NCBI GenBank assembly: GCA_947247005.1
Contig: OX365951.1
Coordinates: 33,314,899 to 33,378,898, forward strand
DNA: 64,000 bases
Source: Spisula solida
Taxonomy: Eukaryota; Mollusca; Bivalvia; Venerida; Mactridae
Direction of reading: 5' to 3'
Below are positions 1-11,149 of this stretch, piece after piece. The translations under genes were made by a program, and so were the position numbers. Below the pieces are notes generated by a model. That model saw only the letters and a program-made list of their open reading frames with translations, was not told the origin of the DNA and did not search any database. How positions within the stretch are numbered: the stretch's first letter is position 1; every line of letters begins with the position of its first letter.

Positions 1-560
1 TGATCGCTATCATTGTGCTGATATATACTAATGTTATACTATATCGTCCTTCGATAACCAAACTGCCACATAGAGTATCCTCGTCAAACACACGCTGATT
101 AGAGTCCAGCGTACTATTCTCGCTTAGCGTCGTAGGTAACAACATGTTAGAGAAAGAGTTAATATGAATCATATTCATTTTACAGTCGTCGGTAATAATC
201 GATACTAAAGATTCTCTCGAAATTGGATAACATTTGCCGATCAGACAGGGAAAATCCCAATGCATAGGCCCTTAATTAACGTTTGTATCAATAGTAGAAC
301 AATAAACGAAGTATCTGAAATAGATCTTGATCGATACATATCGTTGACTGGTTTCCGATCGATAATTAAGTGATATCGATCCAACACCGTTTCACGCATT
401 CCACGTACTCGTATCTTAGGTTGTTATCGATTACTTTGCTCGACTTGCTCGAGTTTCACTTGATGGCAAATCGAACATCCCGGGTGTATCTTTTCTTCGA
501 GGATTGTTTAAATTTGAACGCAAGTCGGGCTATTACTTCCTTGAACAAATCATTTTAAAA
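1..560. repeat. Long dispersed repeat, copy E (partial, runs off the left edge)
   Basis: Segments here match 21.48-24.0 kb in the same order and orientation. Shared stretches include ACACGCTGATTAGAGTCC, AAAGATTCTCTCGAAATTG, and the block around CATTCCACGTACTCGTATCTTAGG followed by GAGTTTCACTTGATGGCAAAT. Copy D holds two extra blocks of about 0.9 and 1.2 kb relative to this copy. The ACACGCTGAT..AGAG core also recurs, more diverged, at 18.7, 37.0 and 54.0 kb. No coding capacity is apparent. Confidence 0.75.
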
Positions 561-2045
561 GATATAGAAAAGGTACTTGTTTAAGCTTTAAATAAATACC
601 TCCCATTTTAAAACCCGTTTCGTCTAGCAGTTACAATAGGTCGATTAAAGGTGTATACTCGTGTACACTAGTGATAAAACGGTTGGGAAAATGAAACTTT
701 CCTTGATGAAATGTGGTCCTATTTAAGAATCGTTTTATTCGTATGTGGGAGCAAGTACCATATTTAATTTAACATGTACTGTAAAAGGGGTTATGCAATG
801 TCTAATTCCCCAACTAGTCGATAGTTTAAGAAATATAACAGTGGCCTAATTTTATTTTGAAATGATCCTCATAAACACCATTTAAATACCACAACTACGT
901 CTTCTAAAATGGTTGCAGAAATCAAATAATAATTAGGTACTGATGAAAGATGTACAATTAGGCAGTGGCTCAATCTATTGGAATATCATTAGGAGCTGTT
1001 CACATAATTTTCAAACGTATTTCAAAAATGCGGATAATAGGTGCAGTTTGGGTACCAGTATCTGCTTTACGATGTCAATACACATGTCCTTGTAAATGGT
1101 CTAAACACATAGTTGAAATCATTGTCTAAATACAAAAGCCAATATATTTGAAAATGTAAAGGCCATCAACTTGTCATGATTTCATTTGTAACCCATGCAA
1201 CAGTGCCATAAACAAATATGGGTCAGTAAAGGCAGAACAAACATTTGCATTGCAAAAAGCACAATGAACACCAATAGGAGTGTACGCCGTTTTCTTTATA
1301 AATAAAGTTCCTACCATTCAAATCGATGTATAAAATGGACAATGTGTCAAAATGCCACGTTTAACAAAGATGAAATCCTTCATAATTTAAAGAAATACTT
1401 TGACAATTTCAGACAAGCCACATGTTTGCAGGGTGTTGAGTCTGTTGAAGAACAATGTTCATTCACATGAAGCGGCCATTAAAAGCGACTTTCTGAAAAG
1501 CCAAAAGGTTCTTGAGCATCCAGATTCTCCGTTGTTGCCAGACAATCTTCCTTTTCCCCCTAATCTGTTTCCAATTTGAACATCCATCATAAGAGAGTTC
1601 GCGGCTGTTTTTTTGTGAGAGTGTTGTAAATTAAATATAAGTTTGCATTTAATTTGACCTGTGTTAAAAAATGGCATGGAATTTAACAGGTTCAAAAACT
1701 TTTCTAATGTATTGATAATCCAATACTCTTCCTTATGTCAGCATATTTTATATTACTCCACTCGTTATTTTATATAAGTACGGCCTTTCTGTCGGATCGA
1801 GTACATACATGAACTTGTAGGCCTGTATGAGAAATATTCGCCTGATCTGTTATTTAGTTATATTATAAGTCTTTCTTTTCATGAACGCCGCACTGTGATA
1901 CATGTTACAAATATAGTGACCTCAATATTTCAATATGACAGATACATGTAGACCTGCGTATGGAAGACACAAATGATCTGTACATACACCACAGCCAATA
2001 TAATGGAACGTTGTAAGACAGAACGCTTTTGTGCGTGCATTACTT
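561..2045. other. AT-rich stretch with no recognised feature
   Basis: I see no conserved coding frame, RNA gene, tandem array or convincing inverted repeat. The longest frame (minus strand, about 78 codons near 1.5-1.7 kb) shows no recognisable domain and looks like chance. Confidence 0.5.
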
Positions 2046-2049
2046 TAGA

Positions 2050-2260
2050 TACTGTAAACCAATTTACATTCGCGAATAATAACTTTCGCGTTTAGCTGAT
2101 CGTCGGCATATTCGCGACAACAACTTTTTGCGTTGTAAGTTTCCTTCAATGTCCATACTAATGTTTTAGCACTTTCGCGGCGACTTAAATTCGCGAAATT
2201 ATACCACTATCGAACTCCGCTAAATTAAATCGCGCGAGATAATTCTTAGTTTACAACACT
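2050..2260. mobile_element. Short TTCGCG-rich MITE-like repeat with imperfect inverted ends
   Basis: The block is unusually rich in TTCGCG/CGCGAA words (ATTCGCGAATAA, TTTCGCGTTTA, ATTCGCGAC, ATTCGCGAAATTA) in an otherwise CpG-poor region. It starts near ACTGTAAACC and ends near AGTTTACAAC, an imperfect inverted pair. Its right edge lies just upstream of the retrotransposon remnant. Repeats of this style are common in aquatic invertebrate genomes (general knowledge); I cannot assign a family. Confidence 0.45.
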
Positions 2261-2326
2261 ACTATAGAGTATTACAAAGTTAACTTTTGAACATTACGTT
2301 ATACATGTTGTAAAGTTTCTCAGAGG

Positions 2327-4700
2327 ATGTACCTTGTCCAAATGCAAAACATTGATCCCATTATCCTATCTACTAACAACAATTCATTGAATAATATAAC
2401 TAACAGTTTCAACTTTAAACAACTTGTTGACATGCCCACCAGAGTAACTAGTACTACAAAAACAATAATTGACCATCTCTATACAAATGTTTCTCAAAAT
2501 ATCTCAGAAATCAATGTTCCAGTCTTATCAATCAGTGACCATTTTCCCGTGTATTTTACACGCAAAAGATCCTTTGTATCATTTGATACAATATCGTAAC
2601 ATGAAGCATTCTGAGGAAACAGATTTTCTTAAATCACTCGAGGAACAGCAATGGTCTATCTTAGATATATATGAAGACACAGATGATGCCTTAGTCTGTT
2701 TCGACCATTTTAACTTTCACGGCATGCAGGGGTACATGAACATGCCGGGGTCTTACTAAGAACCTAGATTACCGAATGGCGAAGAAGCTAAATGATACGG
2801 AACAATATACATTTTGGCGAAACAAAGTAAAAACCTTGATATCAAATTCTAAGAAAACATACTATGCTGTAACAATAAATAACAACAAAAACGATGCTGT
2901 AGCAATAAATAACAACAAAAACGATGCCAGTTATCGGGTAAAGTCACAAATCACCAAACTAACTTTATCCATGATGACGAGGGCACTCAGATTTCAGACC
3001 CGCTTAAAACAGCTGAAGTGTTAAATAGCTATTTTAGTGACATTTTCAAAGCTGCCCCCCCCCCCCCCAAATTGTATCTCCGTCTCAGAATGTGATAAAA
3101 CAAAACTGAGTAATTTCATTGAAATGCATTGTGAACAAGGCAATTCGTTTTCAATACCAAGTATAACAAGCAAATTCATAGAAAAAGAGCTACAAAAACT
3201 TGATATAAGTACATCAACAGGATTAGATGGTATAGGACCGAAATTTCTCAAACTAAGTGCTAAAACCATATCCAAACATATAGAAACGATATTTAACCTA
3301 AGTTTATCGAATGGAATATTTACCTCAATGTTCAAGAGAGCTAAGGTTACGCCTATCCACGAAAAAGGGTCTAAAATTGAGGAAAGTAATTACAGACCTA
3401 TCTCTATCTTACCAGTTTTATCAAAGGTACTAGAAAAACATGTCAGTAGTAACCTTAAATGATTCCTGGAAAACAATTCTCTCTTTTATCCTAATCAGTC
3501 TGGGTTAGAGCTCACCATTCATGTGAGACTGCACTGACTGCCACTATTGACAACTGGATAAATACCAATAAATGAAGGAAATCTTGAAGGAACTATTTTT
3601 TTTATCTTACTAAAGCATTTGACCTTATTAATCACAGGCTTCTACTTGAAAACCTACATTTATAGAACATTGATGAAAATGCCATTAATTGGTTTTTATT
3701 CATATCTAACATATCGCTCACAGCAGGTGTGTTTTTCCTGAAAAACTTCAAGTGTTCAACACGTACTAGCTGGTGTGCCACAAGGCTCTATGCTGGGACC
3801 TCTCCTATTCATTATTTCTATTAATGATATGCCCTTACACCTAACAAATTCTGTCTTCGATATGTTTGCCGATGATACCACTATTTCATCTTCTGGACGC
3901 ACATTAAATTCAGTTAATACTTACCTTCAGTCAGACCTTGATTCAATACAAACTGGTTAAAAAGGAACTCAATAATAGCAAATGCAGAAAATACAAAAGC
4001 TATGCTCATTTCACCTTCAAATCGCATAATCAACAACATAAAATCCGTAAATTCAAGTTTTTCATTCAATGAAAAGACTATTCAATTTTCTCACACAGAA
4101 ACATCTTCTGGCAGTTCGTATTGATGACACGCTAAATTGGAAAACTCAAGTACAAATAACACTCAAAAAATGCAACTCCCTATTGTACCTACTGATGAGA
4201 ATTAAACAGTATCTAAATCTGCATAATAGAAAAATGTTCTTCACTGCCTATATTCTACCCCATTTAGACTACTGTAGTTCAATTTGGGAAAACTGCACCA
4301 CTGAGCTTTCAAATGATATGAACAAATTTCAAAAACGTGCTGCGCGCATTATTTTAGACAAGGGTTTTCATACACCGACAAATGAATTATATTTGCAATT
4401 AAATTGGATGAAATTCTCAGACAGAATTAACTATAAAAAGGTCATTCTAGTATACAAATCTGTAAAAGGCCTCCTCCCAAAGTACATGGAGCAACTATTT
4501 ACTTATCATAAAAACAGATCATTAAGATAATTTGAGCAAAAACTACTCGCAGTTCCAAAACCAAGGCTAGAATTTTGCAGAAAATCATTGACATAATATT
4601 CTGGTGCAAAATTCTGGAACTGTCTTCCTTACGATGTAAGAACACCTGCAAATGTTAGCTTATTTAAAAGCAACTACTTGAAGTGGTGGTTCTCTGGTGG
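2327..4700 (+). pseudogene. Non-LTR (LINE) retrotransposon pol remnant, CR1/L2/Jockey-like, 5'-truncated and frameshifted
   Basis: The order is that of a LINE ORF2. The first 85 or so codons are the end of the apurinic-type endonuclease (QLVDMPTRVTSTTKTIIDHL, then SDHFPVYFTR with the catalytic SDH). A linker follows in two other frames. From about 3160 comes reverse transcriptase: LDISTSTGLDGIGPKFLKLS, AKVTPIHEKGSK, NYRPISILPVLSKVLEKH. A frame-broken YLTKAFDLINH lies at about 3600-3650, where the first catalytic Asp of the usual F-x-D motif reads Tyr. GVPQGSMLGPLLF and the FADD catalytic box follow at 3768-3880. The thumb and C-terminal region (4069-4530, IDDTLNWKTQ, ILPHLDYCSSIWENC) continues in another frame to SGAKFWNCLP-like sequence near 4640. 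At least five frame changes and internal stops make it non-functional. The endonuclease start (GDFN motif) and any ORF1 are missing, as expected of 5' truncation. Clade is uncertain; the layout argues against RTE and LTR elements. Confidence 0.9.
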
Positions 4701-4740
4701 TCAAACAAACATTTCTCTGATTTTAGCGATACATTAATTA

Positions 4741-5626
4741 ATAATCAAGACCCATGAACCAGGTTTTATGCAACTTATGCCATCATTTAACGTGTATACA
4801 CTCATTAAATGTTTTAAGTACACCAACTTGTTACGCTTGTATCTTTTTATTAGACATAATGGCTTATTAATTTATTGTATGGTTTCATGTGAGTAGTATA
4901 ACAACAATATCCAATAATTGGATATTTGTATTTGGCTTGGTGTAAGCAATGAACATTGAATTCTCAAAATTCAGAAAAATGCACGTGCACAACACTGTGT
5001 ATTGTACAACGTCTTGAAATGTTGGTTACCCATTGTCCAGCAATACCGAAACCCAAAAAACATAAAAACTGAAGAATTCTGATTACAGAAAGAACTAAAG
5101 ACGTTTGTAAAATATGCATGTCTCATGACAACCAAATAGCCATTTATACATAAGGCCATTCCGACATTGACCTTTGACCTATTGACCTACACATTTGCAA
5201 AAATCTTCTCTTGATGATTGATCGGAAAATATTTAGTCTACCATCCGACCGATCGACATGCATATGTTAAGTAATAAACCCCACATCTACGATACGGAGA
5301 CATGAAATACTTCACTACTTACAATACCTAACATGTTTAAACATAATAACTGTAAAATAAACATAATACCATACATGTCCTAGATCTATATTGTGTAATA
5401 TTTCAAGCTAGAAGCTATTTGCATGAATCGCTATTTACTGTGTTGGTGTACTTATAACTTTTAATGAGTGTATATAGCAGATTAGATCTTCTGCCCTGAG
5501 TTATATTTTATATATTGACTTTCTGTCAGCTGTGTATATAATTATGTTATCATGTTTATAGTTATTATTTGCCTTTTATGTAACTTTTGGAAATGTACAT
5601 TTATTATGTCAATGTTATATGAGGTA
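4741..5626 (+). other. AT-rich stretch, possible 3' UTR of the LINE remnant
   Basis: There is no coding signal. The stretch lies between the end of the reverse-transcriptase ORF and a 3'-tail-like sequence at 5627, so it may be a long 3' UTR, or independent DNA separating the two. The TGACCT cluster at 5168 lies inside it. Confidence 0.35.
5168..5188 (-). promoter_or_regulatory. Three tandem AGGTCA half-sites (DR1 plus DR2)
   Basis: On the minus strand the sequence reads AGGTCA, 2 bp, AGGTCA, 1 bp, AGGTCA. All three half-sites match the nuclear-receptor consensus; DR1 is the classic RXR/HNF4-type spacing. Such runs are also common inside molluscan repeats, so a regulatory role is unproven and there is no adjacent gene for it to control. 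Confidence 0.35.
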
Positions 5627-5692
5627 CACAGGGAAGACTGGGTATACCCACTGTGCTGCCTCTTTAAATAAAGTCGTTATTATTATTATCAT
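5627..5692 (+). repeat. Retroelement-type 3' tail ending in a TTA repeat
   Basis: The block CACAGGGAAGACTGGGTATA..CCACTGTGCTGCCTCTTTAAATAAA ends in a short (TTA)n run. An almost identical block occurs at 9505. A shared 3' end followed by a short microsatellite is what CR1/L2-type LINEs and their SINE partners leave. It may be the true 3' end of the element at 2.3-4.7 kb. Confidence 0.6.
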
Positions 5693-6630
5693 ATAAATCT
5701 TTTGCAACTTTATTGCAACTTTTTTTGGCTATCGAACAGTAGAGAATACAGGAATAAATTCAAGCAATGCAATCATCGAAACCCTAAGCTGCATTGCGCA
5801 TACACTTCAAAAAGATCCCTTAGTTATGAAATATCACCAAATCAATTTCTATTTTATGATGAACTGATATCACCTTTTCAAAATATAAATTGGAGAGGCT
5901 ATGTTTGCTCGAGAGACATGTCCTGTTGGAGGTCATGATTGCCCGAGAATAGCTGTTAAACGTCATGGTTGCGAAACACAAAGGCGAAGTGCTTGATAAA
6001 ATATAATTCTCGTGTTTCATCAAACACAACAACATACCAAGCGAAACTAAGCACCCCGATGGCAGTGGTTGGCCTTCAAAAAGCAAAAACGCAACCCCCT
6101 CAACGAAGGGTGGTTTCTTATTTCTAACTATATTGTAAACAAACCAAACATTGAGTGCATATAGTATTCGACAAATAATGCTACGCAGTGCAAAAGATGA
6201 TAATGAATTTATATCGTGTTTGCATGAAAATATTGGATGATTACCTCTGTTCAAATGTAAGAGGGGGTAACTCTCGTATAACACATTCACTACGCTATGT
6301 TTTGTGCTGGCGAAAGGAAAACTGTGTATAGTATAGCAGGAGACATGGGTCCGGGTGGTTCCAAAACAAATACCTTACAACATACTCTCATATCCAAGCA
6401 CGATGCATATTAATGACGCTCCAAATAGTCGGTACATGAGCTAGGATAGTATTCAAACCCAGAAACAAAACACGATTATAGTGCGGCCAAGATATGATGG
6501 CACAATAACATTGTGTAAACGTCACTGGTTGGATTAGCCCATATCAAAACGCGGGTAAGTAAATAAATCACGATCATCTAAGCGCTTGTTCAGTTATTTT
6601 AACTTATTTAATTAAGGATGAAGATCGTTG
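5693..6630. other. No recognised feature
   Basis: A 156-codon minus-strand frame (6290 to 5820) exists but has no signal, domain or composition that looks coding. Nothing else is supported. Confidence 0.45.
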
Positions 6631-6635
6631 TGCTT

Positions 6636-6712
6636 ACTATATAGTCTAGTGGTAACGTTTCTAATCTCAACGCAGACGGTCTGGGTTCGAATCCCATCCG
6701 AATCTTTTTTTA
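6636..6712 (+). ncRNA. tRNA-like / SINE head with pol III A and B boxes (degenerate)
   Basis: TATAGTCTAGTGGTAACG resembles a tRNA D-arm/A box. GGTTCGAATCCC is a near-perfect T-loop/B box, about 33 bp further on. A run of seven T follows (ATCTTTTTTT), as expected of a pol III terminator. I tried to fold it: the T-arm pairs at 4 of 5 positions, but the acceptor and D stems do not pair and the anticodon stem keeps only about 3 pairs. It is therefore a tRNA pseudogene or SINE promoter, not a working tRNA. Confidence 0.5.
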
Positions 6713-6826
6713 TTTTTATTTTGTTTCGCGAATTTCCTTTCCGCACACTTTTCACAAAACTGTATTTGTGGGTGTATTATTTACAACAAGATAAACTGTG
6801 TACGCTGCACATCAATAAATTGAATT

Positions 6827-7126
6827 ATGGCTAAATGTATCGTTTTAACGCAGCAAGGACGATGCATTGTGTCGAATGTATTAGACTTCTGAACACGAGA
6901 GGCATCAATAGAACTGCCAGTGATTCCGTTGTCCTGTCCAAGGAAACAAACTACCCCGATGACAGGGGTATCAAAAAGGACGGTTTCACGCATATAGGCG
7001 ACGAAATTGCACAACGGTGTAAGAAAATCAAGAAGAAACAAAATTTCACTGGATTCTTTTGATGATAATGACATTGATTATGACGAGGCTGATGGTGATA
7101 GTGATGATAAGTTTGCAGATTTCTAA
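6827..7126 (+). pseudogene. Broken transposase-type helix-turn-helix ORF (Tc1/IS630-like N-terminus, inferred)
   Basis: One frame runs from an ATG at 6827 to TAA at 7124 and is interrupted only by TGA at 6890 and TAG at 6995, with no frameshift. It reads MAKCIVLTQQGRCIVSNVLD, then after the first stop TPMTGVSKRTVSRI, a helix-turn-helix-like motif with the spacing of animal DDE_3 transposases of the 'TGVSxRTVxRI' kind. A basic RKSRRNK stretch follows, then ISLDSFDDNDID and an acidic tail (DEADGDSDDKFADF). In those transposases a similar LDDFD segment follows the first helix-turn-helix. The DDE catalytic domain is absent, so this is a truncated, stop-bearing fragment. The family match is from memory; the unbroken frame across 99 codons is directly visible. 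Confidence 0.5.
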
Positions 7127-7310
7127 AATGATTCTGTCACAAACACTGTTGATGAACAATGTTAATTCATATAATTTATATACACATGTATACATACAGA
7201 ATATTAATTTTCAATCGATTGTTCTAGATAAATATAATAAAATATTATATAATATTATACAGAATAGAGAAAGTATACGAATGAAAAACAAGACTGCGTT
7301 CAATAAACGC

Positions 7311-7575
7311 TTATGCCCCTGTGGAAGCCTAATGTCCATGAATAAGTCTAAGTCCAAAATTAGGTCAAGGTGAAGCTCAAAATGGGGTCAGGTGATACAG
7401 GCATGTGGAGGGTGTTCACATACAACATCCCTGCAAGTATGGAAGCTTTGTAGCAAGCCATAATGATGCTAGAAGAAACGGTCAATTTGGGTTAACCGGA
7501 CGGACGAACGAACGAACGGACGGACGGACAGGTGAATCACTATATGCCTCCCGATCTATCGATACGGGGGCATAA
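7311..7575. mobile_element. 265-bp MITE-like element with TTATGCCCC inverted ends
   Basis: The left end TTATGCCCCTG is mirrored by CGGGGGCATAA on the right. Inside are AGGTCAAGGTGA and, near the right end, an (ACGG/ACGA)n microsatellite followed by CAGGTGAATCACTATATGCC. A repeat of this architecture is widespread in bivalves (general knowledge). No clear target-site duplication is visible. Confidence 0.6.
7494..7531. repeat. (CGGA/CGAA)n tetranucleotide microsatellite
   Basis: About nine imperfect 4-bp units alternate CGGA and CGAA. It sits inside the inverted-repeat element, so it was probably carried by it. Confidence 0.85.
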
Positions 7576-7661
7576 AAATGTAACAAGATAATCAACGTGT
7601 AACGGTATATACTAAGAAAAAAGTTTACTAGAACTGAAGAATACAATTCATTACCAAAAAT

Positions 7662-7752
7662 GCACAAGAGTGAGACTCGAACCAGTAACCTCCTTCCATA
7701 ATATTGTTGTATTCCAACGCTTTACCGACTAAGCTAGCGAGGCACATGTAAA
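7662..7752 (-). ncRNA. tRNA-like SINE head (degenerate), minus strand
   Basis: On the minus strand CTCGCTAGCTTAGTCGGTAA closely matches the D-arm/A box of Lys/Ile-type tRNAs, and GGTTCGAGTCTCAC is a B box. The D stem (GCTT..AGC) can pair. The anticodon region is too long and does not fold, and the acceptor ends do not pair. This fits a tRNA-derived SINE or tRNA pseudogene. Confidence 0.5.
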
Positions 7753-7944
7753 AGCGACTCTTATATTTGCTCATATTGCGAAAACGTAATACGATACAAG
7801 CGTTTATTGACCCTGACTGTAAATAAGCACCCCTTTCTGTTGAAAATGAACCCATTGGCTAATTAGCATGTGTAAATGTTATTGTGCCATCATATCTTGG
7901 CCGCACTATACCTGTCCTGATGAAGGACAAAATCCAGCTTCTGA

Positions 7945-8308
7945 TCAGGTCGGTTTACGATAATACTCCAACTCCAGCTCAATTACAGAGATGGTGATTA
8001 ACAGATAGTTCCACTGTGGACTCTCAACCAAACAAAAAAAAAACAGTTTGTAAAGGCTTGGCCAAATCTGACTGAGAACACAAAGACGCCGGACACTGAT
8101 GTATTCGACGATGCCAATGGACATTGAACTCAGTGGTGAAACTGAAGTTCCCCAACACATAGCTCTCCGCACGGATATAGTCCTCAATCTCGGAGACTCT
8201 CTGGACATTCGAAGATTCTGGCACTGGTGTAATTAGTTTATGAATTGACATAAGGGTGTCTCTTTGTGGGTCATCATGCGTGGACACAGGTATATCGCAA
8301 CTTCTCAC
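7945..8308 (-). pseudogene. Unrecognised possible coding remnant split by a homopolymer
   Basis: Two overlapping minus-strand frames of 94 and 87 codons meet at a 10-A run near 8034-8043. The upstream one has balanced composition (SNVQRVSEIEDYIRAESYVL, then FNVHWHRRIHQ), and the downstream frame continues VESPQWNYLLITISVIELEL. A one-base change in the A run would join them. I recognise no domain; it could be part of a retroelement ORF, an old exon or chance. Confidence 0.2.
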
Positions 8309-8309
8309 T

Positions 8310-9500
8310 TTGGTGTTTGATTTTTAAGCTTTATCGCGATGCTTTCCACTAGTCACAGAACACCTTACATAGTGTGATGATATTTGATACGTGATTGTCG
8401 GCTGTTAACTGCTATCGTTTCATTTATTGCAATGTTTATATACGAATAGCATTTCCCGCCATTTTTGTTCTTTGCTTTACGAGGTGGTAACTATAGATAG
8501 GATATGCAAATTGTGTGCTTATCGGCTCATCGCGTGATAAAGCCAGATTTAAGCTATATATAGATAATCTGCGTCAAGACATGTTAAGATGTTTTCCATT
8601 TTATTCATTTGTATAATGATTGTTTCGTAAAATTAATGTGTTTACATTTATCTAGGCTATTCTATTTCGCAAGACTAGTAATATCAAGATGCGTTTTCGT
8701 GATGTTATAGGTTTTGTTATTGTTTATGTTGCGATTGACCAACGATAACAATTTGTGTATATCAGCCAATCTTTCTTAAATATTTCTGTGTTGTCTATGA
8801 AAGACAAATAATCTCTACCAGCACTGTTAACTTCACCAAAATATGAAGCGGGGGCCGTTTATGTCGTTGATTGTCGTGGTTTTGGTTCTATTGTGTTTGC
8901 TAGACCTCTTGTTACTCGTATGTATACACATGTAGGAACATAATTCGTTAAGACAAAAAAGCCAAACTGAATACAGCCTGCCATTCAAAACAAGTTAGGA
9001 TTTCACATGGTCGCACTCATTTTTATTGAACCCAATGGTCAAAGAATAACTCGCAATAAGCTGACCCTTTACAGAAGTTACTTCCCCTTGTGCGTTTACA
9101 ATTACCAGTGCCGTCATTATATTTTTCAAACAATTTATTGCATTACCTACTTAGTAATTTTCTCACACTTACTACTCAAACAACGAAATCAAGCGAAAAA
9201 CCGGCATTTTTATGCACGTTTCACAGTTTAATGTTCATGTCTACATTTCTCCTGATTGCAGAAAAACCCCGTGCTTTTTAAAAGCTTACCGTGTTATACC
9301 TAGTTAATCGATAAATAGAATCATCTCTATTACTTAACTTGATTATTTATTGGCATATAATGTAATGTAGATCAATTAACCACAAACTTGTAATTAAAGC
9401 ATACATAAACCTCGTGTAATTGATGCGGTTAACCGCAGAACTATCATTGAGTTTGACTGACATATCTATTCACTCACTATACGTGAACATGAATATGATG
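8310..9500. other. No recognised feature
   Basis: AT-rich sequence with short chance frames only. Confidence 0.45.
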
Positions 9501-9504
9501 AGGC

Positions 9505-9590
9505 TCACAGGGAAGACTGGGTATATCCCACTGCGCTGCCTCTTTAAATAAAAAAATATTATTTTTGTCATTATTATAATCATATTAAGC
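9505..9590 (+). repeat. Second copy of the retroelement-type 3' tail
   Basis: CACAGGGAAGACTGGGTATA..CCACTGCGCTGCCTCTTTAAATAAA matches the block at 5627 almost base for base and is followed by ATT-rich sequence. Upstream similarity fades at once, so this is a severely 5'-truncated copy, as LINE/SINE insertions often are. Confidence 0.6.
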
Positions 9591-10239
9591 CCCATCATAA
9601 TGTGTATATACGTTACTCTTAAATTTGAAATTATGCTAATTATCACTTTATTGATCGGAGTATATCTCTTAAGTTTGTTCGATCAGTACGTGCAATGAAA
9701 ATAAGCTACGCTCATAACTGTATGCGATCGAATAAAGATCTTTATGTTATGGCAAACCCCTCAATGTTTATGTTTTATTAGGAAACAGTCGCTATTTATT
9801 AGTTGCCTAATTTTGCCTGAAACATATAATAATTATGTATTATGCGTCTTCTATGTTGTTTTTAAGTTCTCTGTGCTCGGCTCTTTAAGTTAAATTACTC
9901 GTATCTTGTTTCTATACTTTTACAATATCAAGATTTGTGTTTGACGTATATGATAACATTTATGTGTTTGATTGAAATTACGTTCTTCCGACGTTTCAGT
10001 ATTATTTGGGCCAATTGTATTGCAACTATTTGTCTATAGAAACCTTACAATTGTTTCATTTAAGTAATATATACTTCGAAAATATACTATAGTGCCCTCT
10101 CGGTTATGAGAAAGGTGGGAACATTTATTATGCTATACAAACTTAAGAAGGATCAATCAGATGTGCACGATGCATCAATGTTGTTTTGTTTTTTGTACGA
10201 AACTGACCACATTTATTTACTTTAGGAACTAATTTCGCA

Positions 10240-10615
10240 ACACTTGACCAAACAAAGGAACAAACTATGAATTCAAGAGATGACGATGTCGAATTCGCCA
10301 TAGTTATGTGTTGCTGCATGGCTAATATTCAACAGTTGCAACAAGGTATGGAGCGGGGAAGACTGTAGAAGAAGTAAAGAAGAAGAAATATATTGCTTCT
10401 AGGACCTACTGTGTAGACCTTGGTTTGGTGTTGATAGAAATAACCTAGTGGTTCAATATTTCAAACAAAGAATTCCGGCTTGATGATGTTAGTCAACTTA
10501 TAGGATGATACGTATATTTGATGATATTCTAAAAATAATAGCAACCGACATAGAAAGAAAATGTACCCCTATCACATGGACTGGAGCTGATACTCATCCT
10601 CAAACATCTTATCAC
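10240..10615 (+). pseudogene. Very weak possible DDE-transposase N-terminal remnant
   Basis: Broken frames read NSRDDDVEFAIVMCCCMANI, then KEFRLDDVSQLIG and IFDDILKIIATDIERKCTPI. The order loosely recalls PIF/Harbinger transposase N-termini (a helical region, then an FDxLLxxVxPxIxRxxT segment). Stops separate the pieces and no catalytic residues are visible. I give this little weight. Confidence 0.2.
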
Positions 10616-11149
10616 TAATGATAAATTACTTTTACTATACTATACTTCATATATAGTCGTTTCTTCTATATTGTTCAAGGGGTTCGAGTTGTTAAAACGT
10701 ACACAGGTGATATATTCTCTTGTCGTGTCTTGAAGAATAAGAACTAAGTGCAGACAATTAAATTCAATGAACGATGTAATGTGTCACATGCTATAGGTTT
10801 TTTTGAAAGGCCAACATAATAACTTCCCAAAAGCCACCACACACATGTAGCTCGATGGATTGTACATGTCCCATTTCGGTGGTATTGGTAGATGCTTGAA
10901 TGTCCATGTTTGTTGTCGACTCTGTGCTTTTCGTAGATGGAGAGGTTGGCTTTCAGGGACTCAGTAATATTATCTGCTTGGATATTACTGAAGGAGGTTA
11001 CTATCCCGACTTTTTTTAGTAGTCGGATATGGCAGTTCCTCTTGTGGAGGTGGGGAAGATGGTCTTTCCTTTGGCTGCGTGAACTTGCGGTTATTGGTGT
11101 TGGTAGGACGGTGAGATAATCTGATAATACCTAGCAGAATATTTCCTTC

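Noticed and set aside
5820..6290. 156-codon minus-strand frame
   Set aside because: No recognisable domain, no repeat of the frame elsewhere, and length within chance for AT-rich DNA with 64 kb and six frames.
6636..6712. Functional tRNA gene
   Set aside because: A and B boxes are good but the acceptor and D stems do not pair, so it is called tRNA-like only.
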